A DNA stretch of 64,000 nt from Paenibacillus plantarum (GTDB taxonomy: Bacteria; Bacillota; Bacilli; Paenibacillales; NBRC-103111), in NCBI RefSeq assembly GCF_013141695.1, contig NZ_WHNY01000026.1, positions 124,001-188,000 on the forward strand, given 5' to 3'. Below are positions 1 to 9,625 of the stretch, one piece after another (the stretch's first letter is position 1; every line of letters begins with the position of its first letter). The notes beneath the pieces were generated by a model, which saw only the letters and a list, made by a program, of their open reading frames with translations, was not told the origin of the DNA and searched no databases. The translations under genes were made by a program, and so were the position numbers.

Positions 1-1133
1 CCTGAAAGCGCTGGATTAACCAGCCTTTCGGTACGGCGTTCCGAAATGTTCGCGAGCTCGCTCATGCCGATTTTCAGAAAATCCATCGCGAATGCGATCG
101 GCTGACCATGGAAATTACCGCCAGAGATGACGAGACCTTTCTCCACGAATAACAACGGATTGTCCGTCGCAGCGTTCATTTCTATTGCAATCTTATCCTG
201 CACATAGGCAAGAACTTGGCGTGTCGCACCATGCACTTGGGGCAGACAACGCAGTGAGTAAGCGTCTTGTACACGAAGCTCGCCTTGGCGTGTCGTCAAC
301 TTGCTGCCTTTCAGCAGCTTGCATAAGTTCTTCGCTACGCCGATCTGTTCTGGATAAGGGCGTACCTGATGCACCTCTTCCGCAAAAGCTTCCGGAATGC
401 CGCGCAAGCATTCAACTGTCAGTGATGCAACTACATCGGCAATTTTCGCAAGTGATTGTGATTGGATAAGCGCCAGCGTACCAATGGATGTCATGATCTG
501 TGTGCCGTTAATAAGCGCTAGCCCCTCTTTTGCCTGCAAGCTAATCGGTTTAAGCCCTGCAGTTGCGAGTGCTTTCTCACCCGGCAGACGTTCACCCTTA
601 TAAAATGCCTCGCCTTCTCCCATCAGCACCAGTGCCAAATGTGACAATGGAGCCAAGTCACCACTAGCACCAAGTGAGCCTTGTTCCGGCACGACGGGGT
701 GTACGCCACGGTTGATGCAGTCGATCAATAGCTGCAGCGTTACCGGGCGGATGCCCGAATATCCTTTGGCTAGCGCGTTTGCGCGCAGCAACATCAATGC
801 GCGAACCGTCGGTTCCGGCAGCGGTCTGCCGACGGCGCAGGCATGGCTGCGAATCAGGTTAACTTGCAGCTGGACAGCGTCTTGTGGTGAAATCGTCACG
901 TCGCTGAATTTGCCGAACCCCGTCGTGATCCCATAGACCACTTGGCCAGTTGCAACCAGTTCCTCCACCATGTTGCGGCACGCAATCACACGCTGGAGCG
1001 CCTGTTCATCTAGTCCGACCGGTACATGATCATAAACAACCGAAGCTACTAACTCTGGTATCAATTGCACCCCGTCTAATACAACCGGAGTCGCTTCTAA
1101 GTCGTTTTCCTGCTGTTTGTATACCATCGCCAT
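1..1133 (-). CDS. hutH: Histidine ammonia-lyase, partial (C-terminus beyond window)
   Basis: The reverse strand reads an open frame from ATG at 1133 to the left edge with no stop, so the C-terminal part is outside the window. The enzyme deaminates L-histidine to urocanate, the first step of histidine degradation, in the cytoplasm. Seen directly: [11 protein letters not shown] near residue 65, then [14 protein letters not shown] with the Ala-Ser-Gly triad that forms the MIO electrophile, and the NGTQ and AATDNPL blocks typical of HAL. A ribosome binding site AAGGAAGGAG lies about 11 bases before the chosen ATG; a second in-frame ATG follows two codons later. A strong hairpin with a U-rich tail sits 40 bases upstream (1172-1214) and may act as an attenuator. 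Phenylalanine or tyrosine ammonia-lyase is possible in principle but unlikely given the match. Confidence 0.95.
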   Translation of the reverse strand, partial: MAMVYKQQENDLEATPVVLDGVQLIPELVASVVYDHVPVGLDEQALQRVIACRNMVEELVATGQVVYGITTGFGKFSDVTISPQDAVQLQVNLIRSHACAVGRPLPEPTVRALMLLRANALAKGYSGIRPVTLQLLIDCINRGVHPVVPEQGSLGASGDLAPLSHLALVLMGEGEAFYKGERLPGEKALATAGLKPISLQAKEGLALINGTQIMTSIGTLALIQSQSLAKIADVVASLTVECLRGIPEAFAEEVHQVRPYPEQIGVAKNLCKLLKGSKLTTRQGELRVQDAYSLRCLPQVHGATRQVLAYVQDKIAIEMNAATDNPLLFVEKGLVISGGNFHGQPIAFAMDFLKIGMSELANISERRTERLVNPALS

Positions 1134-1171
1134 GTCAACTCAGACTCCTTCCTTTCTCGCTTTACCAAAAG

Positions 1172-1214
1172 AAAGGGACCGTACGGAAGTTGTTAGCTTC
1201 CATACGGTCCCTTT
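1172..1214 (-). terminator. Strong hairpin upstream of hutH: terminator or attenuator
   Basis: An 18-bp stem with one G-U type mismatch (arms 1172-1189 and 1197-1214) encloses a 7-base loop. Read in the hutH direction it is followed by a U-rich TTTCTTTT; read in the other direction it is followed by TTTTTT, so it could work both ways. It lies between the end of the DUF421 gene and the hutH ribosome binding site. It may end the upstream transcript or be a regulated attenuator in the hut leader; B. subtilis hut is known to use HutP-dependent antitermination at a leader hairpin, but no HutP gene is seen here. Confidence 0.7.
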
Positions 1215-1309
1215 TTTAAATAAGAGGGTTATATGCGATTGTCCGGTATCAAACTCCAGCCGATCCTTCATCGCGATCACCACTTTATCGTTTATTATGT
1301 TTTTTCCTA

Positions 1310-1329
1310 ATCTTACCTAATCTTATTTT
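1310..1329. repeat. Two tandem copies of a 10-bp unit
   Basis: The unit CCTAATCTTA occurs twice in direct succession in the gap between hutH and the DUF421 gene, about 180 bases upstream of hutH. Its role is unknown; a regulator site in the hut upstream region is conceivable. Confidence 0.6.
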
Positions 1330-1401
1330 CACACGCTGGTTCGCGAGCTGTCAAGATGGCTATAAGCCCAGTTGTCGCCGCTAGTCTTGTCGAATTACGC
1401 A

Positions 1402-2262
1402 TCACCGCTTAAGGATCGGTTCCAATTGTGCAATGATATCCTCCATTTGCTTCGAGCATTGCTCGTACATCTCTTTGGCCTTTTTATTATTGGTGGACAA
1501 TCCATACAACATTAAATCGCCTTCGCATTTTTTTAATATTGCAAATAGCGATGCTTTTTCCTGTGGCACAGGTACGGCGATCTTATCATCATACAAGTCC
1601 ACAAACAATTGGCCGTAAGAATCCACTTGACCTAGAAATACATTTTCAACTGTAACCCCTATTTTAACTAATTCGGTATTCAACCACGCTCTGCTAAAGC
1701 TTAGTGTAGCCAATGATTCATCCATGATTACGCCATCCATGATCACCGCTTGGGGCTCTTTCTCTGGCGCAACCTTAATGCCTAAATGTTTGGGAGTCAA
1801 CGGTAAATTCTCTCGCGTTAACAGGACATTAATCTCTCCGCTTGGTTCCATGATAGCAAACTCGACATCAGCAACTTTAAATACCGACCTCTTGCGCAAT
1901 TGCTCCATGAGTTCATCTGTGGTTAGGCGTTCTTTCTTTAAATTATCTTCCATAATCTTGCCTTCACGAATGAGTATAGTTCCTTTACTATCAATGAAAT
2001 CCCGCGCTTTTTTACTTTTCATCTGCAGAAATTCAATGCCCAACGTACAAGTCACCCATACCCCAAGAGAGACCAATCCAAGATACCATTTCGTATCCGT
2101 GTCCAGCGATATGTACGCCGCCAGATTACCAATTGAGATCCCGGTTATGTATTCGAAGAAGGAGAGCTGGGTCACTTGCCTTTTACCTAACAGTTTAGTC
2201 ATAAGGAACAGCACCACAATTGATAAAAATGTGCGTAAAACAATTTCAACCCAATCTAACAC
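1402..2262 (-). CDS. YetF/YdfS-like DUF421 membrane protein
   Basis: A 286-residue protein that starts with GTG at 2262; GAGGAGG sits 7 bases upstream and supports this start. The first 80 residues contain about three hydrophobic membrane segments (residues 5-22, 35-50, 60-80). A soluble DUF421 domain follows, with the repeated pattern in which VADVEFAIMEPSGEINVLL is recognisable. B. subtilis YetF and YdfS belong to this family, which has been linked to spore membranes and germination in some species, but no biochemical activity is established that I can apply here. The gene stands alone between the 2361 operon and hutH, and no obvious link to sugar metabolism is visible. Confidence 0.85.
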   Translation of the reverse strand: MLDWVEIVLRTFLSIVVLFLMTKLLGKRQVTQLSFFEYITGISIGNLAAYISLDTDTKWYLGLVSLGVWVTCTLGIEFLQMKSKKARDFIDSKGTILIREGKIMEDNLKKERLTTDELMEQLRKRSVFKVADVEFAIMEPSGEINVLLTRENLPLTPKHLGIKVAPEKEPQAVIMDGVIMDESLATLSFSRAWLNTELVKIGVTVENVFLGQVDSYGQLFVDLYDDKIAVPVPQEKASLFAILKKCEGDLMLYGLSTNNKKAKEMYEQCSKQMEDIIAQLEPILKR

Positions 2263-2360
2263 ATGGGATCCTCCTCAATATCTAATAAATTCCATTGTAT
2301 TCAATTGTTTGTTGAATGCGTGAAATTTATGCAAATAAAAGGAAATTATTCCAATCTCTA

Positions 2361-4391
2361 TTATACCTTACAAACCCCATGGTAACCTAGCAGATGATAA
2401 AAAGGTCCATTCATATCGCTGCTTAGCCGCCATTTGATATCGCTAATTAACGCATAGGCATGCTTGGCCTGTACCTGATCATAAGCCTGAAGCAGCGTGA
2501 CTTCCTGTTCACATCGTTTCATACAATCCATCAGAAGTGCATGTCTATTTTCCAACTTCGTCATCATGAGCATGCGATACCTGAAGAACATCTCCGTGTG
2601 CACTTTGAAAACTTTAACGACCTGTATTTGATAGTCCAGACATTTCCTCAATGCCGTATAGTCCTCATCAATGAGCTCACCTTGACATTGCTCTAAGATT
2701 TCACTCATTTTCAAGATATTTATAAGTGCCTGTTCTTTCTCAGCGACGATAAGCGATAAATTTTCTTCCGTAGGCTCTAAAATCCATTTCCGTTCCTGAC
2801 CTGCTGTATTATAAGGATGATCCATGTAGGCCAGCTGCCACTCATATCTTTCTATAGAGCCAATAAATGAGGAATGAAAATTATTCACGACAGATTCAAT
2901 GGCATACTGTGCTTGTTCCGCGACTTTCTCCGACAATTGGAAAAATTCGAGCATCTGATCAGGGTATCCCCTTCTCTTACACATTCGCCATATATCGGCG
3001 AGCCCTATATTCATATCCCAACAGGTCTTGAAATAGACATCATATTTAATCGACTGTACGCCTTTCAATACCGCATAATCCCCGATAAATGTGGTGTTCG
3101 GACCTAGGGCATATCCCCGTATCCTGCACATGAAGCCACTAATTCCCTTGTCGTAGTAATGCCGCATGCGATCCGGTATGAATTGCAGCGCACAAGTGAT
3201 CCATCCAGCCCAATCCCCTCTGTACTCGCCGCCGAGATCGAACTCTACCCATTCCCTGCCCGGAGAAAGTCTGCCTGGGAGTGTTGCTGGCGAATGGAAA
3301 CGATAGAAGTCCTCAACCTGCATTTTACTTCGAGAGTCGCAACGTTCAGGTAATCTCCCCAGAATATCTTCATACACTTTCTCACAATCAGGATGATGGG
3401 TAAAGCTAGAACAGATAATCCTCGCATCACTTCTGCCTGCTTCATCCATGGCCTCAAGCGCTTTCTCATACATCTCGAGGAAAAGCTCCCCAATCGATCT
3501 TGTATCTGTCTCAGGACGATAGCATTGCCAGACTTCCATAGCCTCTCCTGTCCAAAGTTCAATACCGGAAAGGGCAGGGAAATCCACCATGACCTCTTTA
3601 ATTTTGGATTTGTAGAATAGCCAAGTATCCTCACTATCTAACCGCAGCACGCATAATCCCGTATCCGGATTGCGATAGAACATGTCTGGGTGTTTCTTAA
3701 GCAGGTCTTCAGGGATATTAAACTCGGTGCAAGACAGGTAAAAGTCCATTCCCCAGTTTTTCGCCTCATTAATAATGGAACGAAGGCATTCCTTGGCAAG
3801 CTTAATCTTGCCCAACTGATCTTCTCTTTTCAGAATCGGAAAGTATGCAAAATCAAGGAATGGATACCAGCTCATACTGATCCAACTATCGATCCACATC
3901 AGATGATTAACTCGTTTTCTGGCCAAAAGTTTGATCAGGTTGAGATTCTCTTCCAGGTTTTCCATCGATGTCATCGAAGGACCCCAATGCCGCTCAACGC
4001 CTCTTTTTTTAATATCAGGTGTAGAGGTCATATTTAATCGGGGTAACCGCACCTCACCATCCAGAACGTATGTTTGGTCAAGGATTTCACATATGCCATA
4101 GAGGATTGCCTGTTCACTTGCACCGGAAAGATTGATATGATAATAACCATCTTTCATTACTGTAACAATTACAAACGTTTGTTCACTATAACCTTCAATT
4201 ACTTGCGGCTCGAGAATACGAATTCGGTTACCTTCACTGGAATCCGTACACAAGGACAGGTTCTTAACTTGATACTCGTCTCGCCATTCTTCGATCAACA
4301 AACCCACCGCATTATTCGTAATGATGCCGCTGTTATAGCAAATCTCAATACTTAGCTGACAATCACCATGTTTTGTTATGTGCAAATCCAT
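2361..4391 (-). CDS. Putative glycosidase, GH67/GH20-like architecture
   Basis: About 676 residues with no signal peptide, so probably cytoplasmic. The ATG at 4391 is preferred because GAAGGAG lies 9 bases upstream; an upstream in-frame ATG at 4412 overlaps that site. The first 130 residues look like the small alpha/beta domain found before the TIM barrel in GH67 and GH20 enzymes (ASEQAILYGICEILDQ is a typical end). The next 330 residues contain barrel-like strands such as RGVERHWGPSM, VNHLMWIDSW and GIELWTGEA. The C-terminal 180 residues are helical. It is the last gene of the ABC transporter and YesMN operon, 27 bases after the kinase, so it probably acts on the imported oligosaccharide. 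I do not recognise the exact family; alpha-glucuronidase-like activity is an inference from fold resemblance only. Confidence 0.55.
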   Translation of the reverse strand: MDLHITKHGDCQLSIEICYNSGIITNNAVGLLIEEWRDEYQVKNLSLCTDSSEGNRIRILEPQVIEGYSEQTFVIVTVMKDGYYHINLSGASEQAILYGICEILDQTYVLDGEVRLPRLNMTSTPDIKKRGVERHWGPSMTSMENLEENLNLIKLLARKRVNHLMWIDSWISMSWYPFLDFAYFPILKREDQLGKIKLAKECLRSIINEAKNWGMDFYLSCTEFNIPEDLLKKHPDMFYRNPDTGLCVLRLDSEDTWLFYKSKIKEVMVDFPALSGIELWTGEAMEVWQCYRPETDTRSIGELFLEMYEKALEAMDEAGRSDARIICSSFTHHPDCEKVYEDILGRLPERCDSRSKMQVEDFYRFHSPATLPGRLSPGREWVEFDLGGEYRGDWAGWITCALQFIPDRMRHYYDKGISGFMCRIRGYALGPNTTFIGDYAVLKGVQSIKYDVYFKTCWDMNIGLADIWRMCKRRGYPDQMLEFFQLSEKVAEQAQYAIESVVNNFHSSFIGSIERYEWQLAYMDHPYNTAGQERKWILEPTEENLSLIVAEKEQALINILKMSEILEQCQGELIDEDYTALRKCLDYQIQVVKVFKVHTEMFFRYRMLMMTKLENRHALLMDCMKRCEQEVTLLQAYDQVQAKHAYALISDIKWRLSSDMNGPFYHLLGYHGVCKV

Positions 4392-4418
4392 CTTGCCAAA
4401 TTCTCCTTCCATTCAAAG

Positions 4419-6236
4419 CTAACAATCAGGCAACAAGATGATTTTACCCGTAGGTTCAATAATAGGCAGCCTGACGGTAACTTTGGTTCCTTTACCCGCT
4501 TCGCTAACGACATTCAGACCATATGGTGATCCAAATTGTAGTTTTAATCGCTTATTAATATTACCTAGTCCTATGCTTTGTTTGTCCGTTCCTGATAGTT
4601 CTGCATGCTCGTCATCTCGAATGCCTTTACGTAGTTCGGCTAACCGTTTGTCCGTCATTCCGATGCCATTATCCTCAATGTCAATTTGCATATAACCATG
4701 TTCGGATATGTGTCCGCGAATAAACAGACGTCCAACGCCAGATTTCATTTCCAGGCCATGGTACATCGCATTTTCCACAATCGGTTGAAGAATCATTTTC
4801 AACGACTTCATTTCTAAGAAAGACTCTTCCATCTCGATCACGATCTCAAATTTACCCTTATACCTGATGTCCATAATTAACAGATAATCTTTAATACAGC
4901 TCATTTCGTCCTTGATACTCACGATCTCTTGGCCCTTAATGCTATATCTGAATATGCGCGACATCGCTGACGATATACTGACGACCTCACTCACATCATA
5001 GGCCAAGCCAATGCTACTCAGGCAGTTCAATGTATTATAAAGAAAATGGGGATTAATTTGGCTTTGCAGCGCTGACAGTTTCGCTTGTTTTTTCGATAAC
5101 TCGGCTTCATAGAGAGACGTTTGGTTCTCAACAATATCTCGCGTCATCGTCTCTACGTTATCCAACATCTGATTTATATGGGTAGCAATAATACCCACTT
5201 CGTTTGTTGACGGGATTTTTAATCTATGCTTTAAATTCCTCTCACCCACATGCGATAGGAATCTCACGATTAACATGACAGGACGTGTCGTATTATACAT
5301 AAAAATACTGCCTATTACCGTCAATAGGACGATCATAATAATACTCAACCAGATGCCTAAGGAAACGATTGGCTTCATATCACTTGTAAGCTCGGCAATC
5401 GGAAGAACACTGATGACTTTCCAGTTCACACTATCAATCTTCTTATATTGGACGAGCGATTTTTTACCCTCATACACAATTTCATCTTTGGCTGTACTGC
5501 TTATGCCTTCCTGCCAAAAAACATTCTCATAGTAGTCGCCTGCTTTAAGCCCTTTATTACTTGCAATCACTCGATTGTCAGTATCAAGGATCAGAAAGAG
5601 TGAATTCTTCGTTAATTCGGTTGTATTCACTAATTTCTCTAATTCCCTCGTATCAAGTAGGAAAATACAGTTACCGATTTTGGAATAATCCCCCGTAGCG
5701 TCAAAAGAAGAAAAGATAGGTGAAATATACGAATAATAATAGAACGCATCACTGTTGTCTCTCACAATCGATGAAAACACAGGTTTAATAAACTCTTTGC
5801 TTCGAAAATTGTACATTTTCCCCAACGTTTTCAATATATCATTGTTGTAATGCAGATTGTCTGAGATCTGTCTGTCATTATTATTTAAGAGAAGAATGCT
5901 ATAAATATTTTGATTGGAAGACCTTGTATGCGTGAAAATTTCAGAGACATAGTCATTTAATTCCGCACTCCGAATGCTATTCGTCGACACCATCAATTCC
6001 TGTACATACTTACTATAACTAACCGTTATGGAATCTCTCTCCACACTTTTAGCTATCGTATCTACATTTAGTGCTACCTGTTCCATCAGATTGCCCGCAT
6101 ACTTAGCCGCACGTTCCCGAGTAAGTGAATTGAAGAAAACATTATACATGCTCTGTATCAAAATCATCATAATCAGTGCAATCAGGATTAACAGCGATAT
6201 TTGGTGCTTCAGCTTCAGATTACTAATTAAGCGCAT
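4419..6236 (-). CDS. YesM-type sensor histidine kinase
   Basis: A 605-residue membrane sensor kinase. Residues 11-33 form a first membrane segment, residues 34-290 an extracellular sensor region (Cache-like, inferred), residues 291-314 a second membrane segment, and 314-367 a HAMP linker. The HisKA_7TM-independent type phosphoacceptor motif of the LytS/YesM family is clear: QSQINPHFLYNTLN with His397. The HATPase domain follows, with ENAMYHGLE (N box) and DNGIGM and GLGNINKRL (G boxes). The start overlaps the end of the response regulator gene by 14 bases, with GGAG 6 bases before the ATG, so the pair is translationally coupled. It presumably senses a sugar or a loaded binding protein and phosphorylates Asp55 of the neighbour. 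Confidence 0.93.
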   Translation of the reverse strand: MRLISNLKLKHQISLLILIALIMMILIQSMYNVFFNSLTRERAAKYAGNLMEQVALNVDTIAKSVERDSITVSYSKYVQELMVSTNSIRSAELNDYVSEIFTHTRSSNQNIYSILLLNNNDRQISDNLHYNNDILKTLGKMYNFRSKEFIKPVFSSIVRDNSDAFYYYSYISPIFSSFDATGDYSKIGNCIFLLDTRELEKLVNTTELTKNSLFLILDTDNRVIASNKGLKAGDYYENVFWQEGISSTAKDEIVYEGKKSLVQYKKIDSVNWKVISVLPIAELTSDMKPIVSLGIWLSIIMIVLLTVIGSIFMYNTTRPVMLIVRFLSHVGERNLKHRLKIPSTNEVGIIATHINQMLDNVETMTRDIVENQTSLYEAELSKKQAKLSALQSQINPHFLYNTLNCLSSIGLAYDVSEVVSISSAMSRIFRYSIKGQEIVSIKDEMSCIKDYLLIMDIRYKGKFEIVIEMEESFLEMKSLKMILQPIVENAMYHGLEMKSGVGRLFIRGHISEHGYMQIDIEDNGIGMTDKRLAELRKGIRDDEHAELSGTDKQSIGLGNINKRLKLQFGSPYGLNVVSEAGKGTKVTVRLPIIEPTGKIILLPDC

Positions 6237-7671
6237 TCAAGTCTCCACTCGTTTTACGATATTTGGAAGGTGTACACCCTAAATTCCGTTTAAACACTTT
6301 ATTAAAATAGAAATAATCACTATAACCTACACTCTTACATACGTCTGCAATAGACAAGTTACTATTCTGGAGCAATTCAGAAGCCTTTTTCATCCGCAAA
6401 TCCGTCATATATTGCGAAAACGTCATGCCCGTAACCTTTTTAAACAACTCACAACAATAACTCACATTAATGAAAAATTTCGTGGATAAGTCCTTTAGAA
6501 ATAGTTCCTCATGAAAGTGTTTATTAGTGTACTGCAACAGTTCCTTAAATTTATTATTGGCATCCCCTTGTTGATCTCGTTCTGGATCCGATAGCAATTC
6601 AAATACATATTCGCTTAGCGATTCTAGATTCATGAACTTTTCTTTCATTTCACTATAATCCAGAAACTCAAAATCCAGTAATTGACTACTGCTATCACTG
6701 TCTTTTAATGTATGCATAACAAATTCATTCCATAAAAACACCGCGTCTTCAATACCTAAATGGTGTTCACTAAAAAAGGCCGTTATCACGGAAGACAGTT
6801 CCTTCATGTTCTTATATTGAACGCGTTCAAGTGCTTCAATAATGCTTTCAGCAAACTGTTTAACTACACTTTTTTTGCTCTTTTTGTATAATGAAACTCG
6901 CTTTGAACGATCGACAAAACAATCATTGCTTGCGATATCCGACGTTTTTAAAAGCATGGATACATGATCAGCTCCATCACTGGATAAACTAATCCCTGCC
7001 CTATCCACGACATGTTCTTTGGAAATAAGACTACGATAGATCAACTCACTCTGATCTTCATCACTATTAATAATAAACACAGTTTTTCTAGGGCCTAATT
7101 TTAAGGTAGTTAGTTGTGCTCTACTTCCTAATTCCAATAATACGACATCATCATATTCCGCATTTTCAAAATACACCGTTACAATCTGATATTTCTTGTA
7201 AGGTTTATGCCGCAATCGCGTATTCAAAAGAGACTGATTATCCTTAAATTCTTCCAGCAAAGACATATATAAACTTAAATCATTTGTACTGCGTTTATTC
7301 TCTAACTTTCTATAAAGCTTGTCTAACATTTCCTCTGCCTTTTCCATATCCAACGGCTTTAATTGATAATCCATTGCACCTTCCTGAAGTGCATGCTGCA
7401 CATAGGAGAACTCTGCAAACCCACTAATTACGATAAAATCAGTGTCTATCCCTTGTGATCTCGTTTTTTGCATCAGTTCAATCCCTGTCATGTCAGGCAT
7501 TCGAATATCCGTAAAAACGACATCAGGATGTTCTTTACAAATTACTTCTAAAGCTTTGGCTGGTTCGGTCGTTTCACAAATAATTTTAAACCGATTCCCG
7601 TTGCGCTCGATTAATTTACGAATACCGATCAGAGCCCAAGGTTCATCATCAACAATGACCACACGATACAT
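6223..7671 (-). CDS. YesN-type response regulator with AraC DNA-binding domain
   Basis: A 482-residue protein. The receiver domain (residues 1-120) has the acidic pair DDE at 8-10, phospho-acceptor Asp55 in VVFTDIRMPD, and the late Lys in QLKPLD. A poorly conserved middle of about 250 residues follows. The last 100 residues carry two helix-turn-helix motifs of the AraC family (DLSTKFFINVSYCCELFKK and IADVCKSVGYSDYFYFNKVF). It works with the adjacent kinase. It is a leading candidate for the protein that binds motif 1, because a motif 1 copy drives its own operon (11581-11649) and five other promoters nearby. The ribosome binding site is weak (GGTG), and a stable hairpin lies between it and the preceding binding-protein gene, so lower expression than the binding protein is expected. 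Confidence 0.92.
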   Translation of the reverse strand: MYRVVIVDDEPWALIGIRKLIERNGNRFKIICETTEPAKALEVICKEHPDVVFTDIRMPDMTGIELMQKTRSQGIDTDFIVISGFAEFSYVQHALQEGAMDYQLKPLDMEKAEEMLDKLYRKLENKRSTNDLSLYMSLLEEFKDNQSLLNTRLRHKPYKKYQIVTVYFENAEYDDVVLLELGSRAQLTTLKLGPRKTVFIINSDEDQSELIYRSLISKEHVVDRAGISLSSDGADHVSMLLKTSDIASNDCFVDRSKRVSLYKKSKKSVVKQFAESIIEALERVQYKNMKELSSVITAFFSEHHLGIEDAVFLWNEFVMHTLKDSDSSSQLLDFEFLDYSEMKEKFMNLESLSEYVFELLSDPERDQQGDANNKFKELLQYTNKHFHEELFLKDLSTKFFINVSYCCELFKKVTGMTFSQYMTDLRMKKASELLQNSNLSIADVCKSVGYSDYFYFNKVFKRNLGCTPSKYRKTSGDLNALN

Positions 7672-7709
7672 ACAGGATTCACCACATTTCTGCCAGTAAT
7701 ATCTGGAAA

Positions 7710-7741
7710 GGGAACTCTTTATCCGTGGACAAAGAGTTCCC
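7710..7741 (-). other. Intercistronic hairpin with perfect 15-bp-class stem
   Basis: Inverted arms GGGAACTCTTTATCC (7710-7724) and GGACAAAGAGTTCCC (7727-7741) fold on a 2-base loop. It lies just after the binding-protein stop codon and before the response regulator. In the operon direction it lacks a strong U-run, so partial termination or protection of the upstream mRNA 3' end is more likely than full termination. The same stem sequence recurs at 16163-16200. Confidence 0.75.
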
Positions 7742-7778
7742 TTTTTCTTGACTTATACTAATAATAGCATAACCACAA

Positions 7779-9488
7779 TTATTTAATTTTAGAATTTTTC
7801 TTCGCAGAAGGCAACAATTCTGGTGTAAGTTTCAGTTGCTTGAAATCTTCTGCAGATAACATCTTATCTTTATTTTTTTGATAGTAGTCGTTGTAGAACG
7901 CATCCACATCTTCACCGCCGGCTTTTTTCCAAAGCTCTTTCGCATCTGCTACAGCTTTCTCAGCTGTTAAATTAGGTTGTGCTAGTGCTTTTAAGAGGAA
8001 ATCGTCGACAGCTTTGGTTCCATTCGTTTTCTTCAAAAGCGTATCAGAGGCAAGTGCTGGCAGTGTTTGTTGCCATTTTCTTGGATCAATAGCTTCTGGC
8101 TTATTAACAACTTGCGCCATCTTATAGTACAAATCTCCAAACTCTTGCAAGACAGGATCGCTCGATTTGAGATATGAGTTGTAATATTCATTGGCAAGCG
8201 GACTAATTGCAGAACCTAAGTTAAAATCGAAAGTTCTAATGATACTGTAATCTGTTGCATAATCGTATTCAATTTTATTCTTCGCCGGATCTACTACAAC
8301 TACAGTACCTTCAGCATCTCTCTTTTTATAAACACCTTCAGGTCCATTTACCAAGTAATCGGAAACTTTCGGATCGTTTAGCCAGTTAATGTATCTAGCA
8401 GCCGCATCTGGATCTTTGGTTGCTGCATTAATAAAGCCAACTGTAGATGGTCCACCATTGATATAGCCTTCAAATGTTCCATATTTTGTCGCAGGCAAAT
8501 CAAATGTATCCAGTTTAGCAGTCGGATTAGCCTTTTTGAAATTCGCAAATGTTGGTGAATTCAGTTGACTAAATTTCCCAGTCAAGAAAATACCGATCTT
8601 GCCATTCGTGAAATCCGTTAGTGCTTTGTCGCCTTTATCAAGTAAGAAGTCCGGATCAACAACCTTCGCATCAACAATTTGTTTCGTAAACTTCAACCAA
8701 TCTTGGATTCTGTCCCATACAAATGTCAGCTTGCCATCAACGACAGCATACTTCTCCGGATTACCAAAACCAAACATATGAGAAAGCACTCGTTGGGAAT
8801 CCGCATTTAACGTCAATCCATAGGTATCATTCTTACCATTACCATCCGGATCTTTCTCTGTAAATGCTTTTGCTACAGCAAGCAAGTCTTCAGGTGTTTT
8901 TGGCATAGGAAGATTTAACTTTTCTAACCAATCTGCACGAATGACTGCAGCGTGATTAGGTGAAACAGGTGATACGGTTCCGACCGTGTAACGTTTACCA
9001 TTAACTGTCGTAAGCTTTTGAAGTGCTGGATATTTATCTAAAGTCTTTTTATAATTGGGCATTTTCGCCAGCAACTCATCTGTGATTTCTAAAGCTTGCC
9101 CTTTGGAAATAAATGGCGTCATATCTTCATAGTTGGCTACGACATCCGGACCTTCCCCAGCTGCGAACAGCATGTTCATTTTTTGAGGAGCTTCTGTTCG
9201 TGGTACCACAATGAATTTCACTTCTTCAAACGGCGCATTTTCTTGAATCCACTTCGTCCAACGGTTATTATCATACGTACCTTCGGAAGCAGGAATGAGT
9301 CCTCGATCATAAACCATAACCGAAACTTTACCTTTTTTCACGTTAGCAGCGGGGGTAGTTGTTGTAGCAGTTGCATTACCTGACTTTTTAGGCTCTTCTT
9401 TCGTAGTGCTGCATGCGGTAAGTCCAACAGAAACAGCCATCACAAACGATAATGCTACCACACCTCGAAATTTTTTCTTCATACTCAT
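7779..9488 (-). CDS. CUT1-type extracellular solute-binding lipoprotein (LplA/YtcQ-like)
   Basis: About 569 residues. A signal peptide with lipobox (VGLTACSTTKEE, Cys about residue 26) predicts lipid anchoring outside the membrane. A Ser/Thr/Ala-rich linker follows, then a family 1 solute-binding fold (FAAGEGPDVVANYEDM, LPMPKTPEDLLAVAKAF, GGPSTVGFINAATKDPDAAARYINWL). GGGAGG stands 4 bases before ATG 9488 (or 10 before the next ATG, 9482); the longer frame upstream has no support. It should deliver an oligosaccharide to the permeases encoded just upstream at 9626-11467. A near-match catabolite response element lies in its leader at 9527-9541. Confidence 0.93.
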   Translation of the reverse strand: MSMKKKFRGVVALSFVMAVSVGLTACSTTKEEPKKSGNATATTTTPAANVKKGKVSVMVYDRGLIPASEGTYDNNRWTKWIQENAPFEEVKFIVVPRTEAPQKMNMLFAAGEGPDVVANYEDMTPFISKGQALEITDELLAKMPNYKKTLDKYPALQKLTTVNGKRYTVGTVSPVSPNHAAVIRADWLEKLNLPMPKTPEDLLAVAKAFTEKDPDGNGKNDTYGLTLNADSQRVLSHMFGFGNPEKYAVVDGKLTFVWDRIQDWLKFTKQIVDAKVVDPDFLLDKGDKALTDFTNGKIGIFLTGKFSQLNSPTFANFKKANPTAKLDTFDLPATKYGTFEGYINGGPSTVGFINAATKDPDAAARYINWLNDPKVSDYLVNGPEGVYKKRDAEGTVVVVDPAKNKIEYDYATDYSIIRTFDFNLGSAISPLANEYYNSYLKSSDPVLQEFGDLYYKMAQVVNKPEAIDPRKWQQTLPALASDTLLKKTNGTKAVDDFLLKALAQPNLTAEKAVADAKELWKKAGGEDVDAFYNDYYQKNKDKMLSAEDFKQLKLTPELLPSAKKNSKIK

Positions 9489-9526
9489 GTTGCCTCCCTT
9501 TTTTAGTAAAAATATGATCGAAATTA

Positions 9527-9541
9527 TGAAATCGCTTTCGA
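9527..9541 (-). promoter_or_regulatory. Putative cre site (CcpA), one mismatch
   Basis: The minus strand reads TCGAAAGCGATTTCA, which fits the cre consensus WTGNAANCGNWNNCW except for C in place of T at position 2. It lies 39-53 bases before the binding-protein start codon. Carbon catabolite repression of the transporter is inferred. Confidence 0.5.
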
Positions 9542-9625
9542 TATATATGTGAAGAATACGAATCAATTATCGTACCCTTTACAATCAACAAATATTCCCT
9601 ACATCTTAGCTTCAATGCGCTTAAC

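Noticed and set aside
1724..2323. 199-codon plus-strand frame
   Set aside because: It is antisense to the well-supported DUF421 gene, has no ribosome binding site and no recognisable family.
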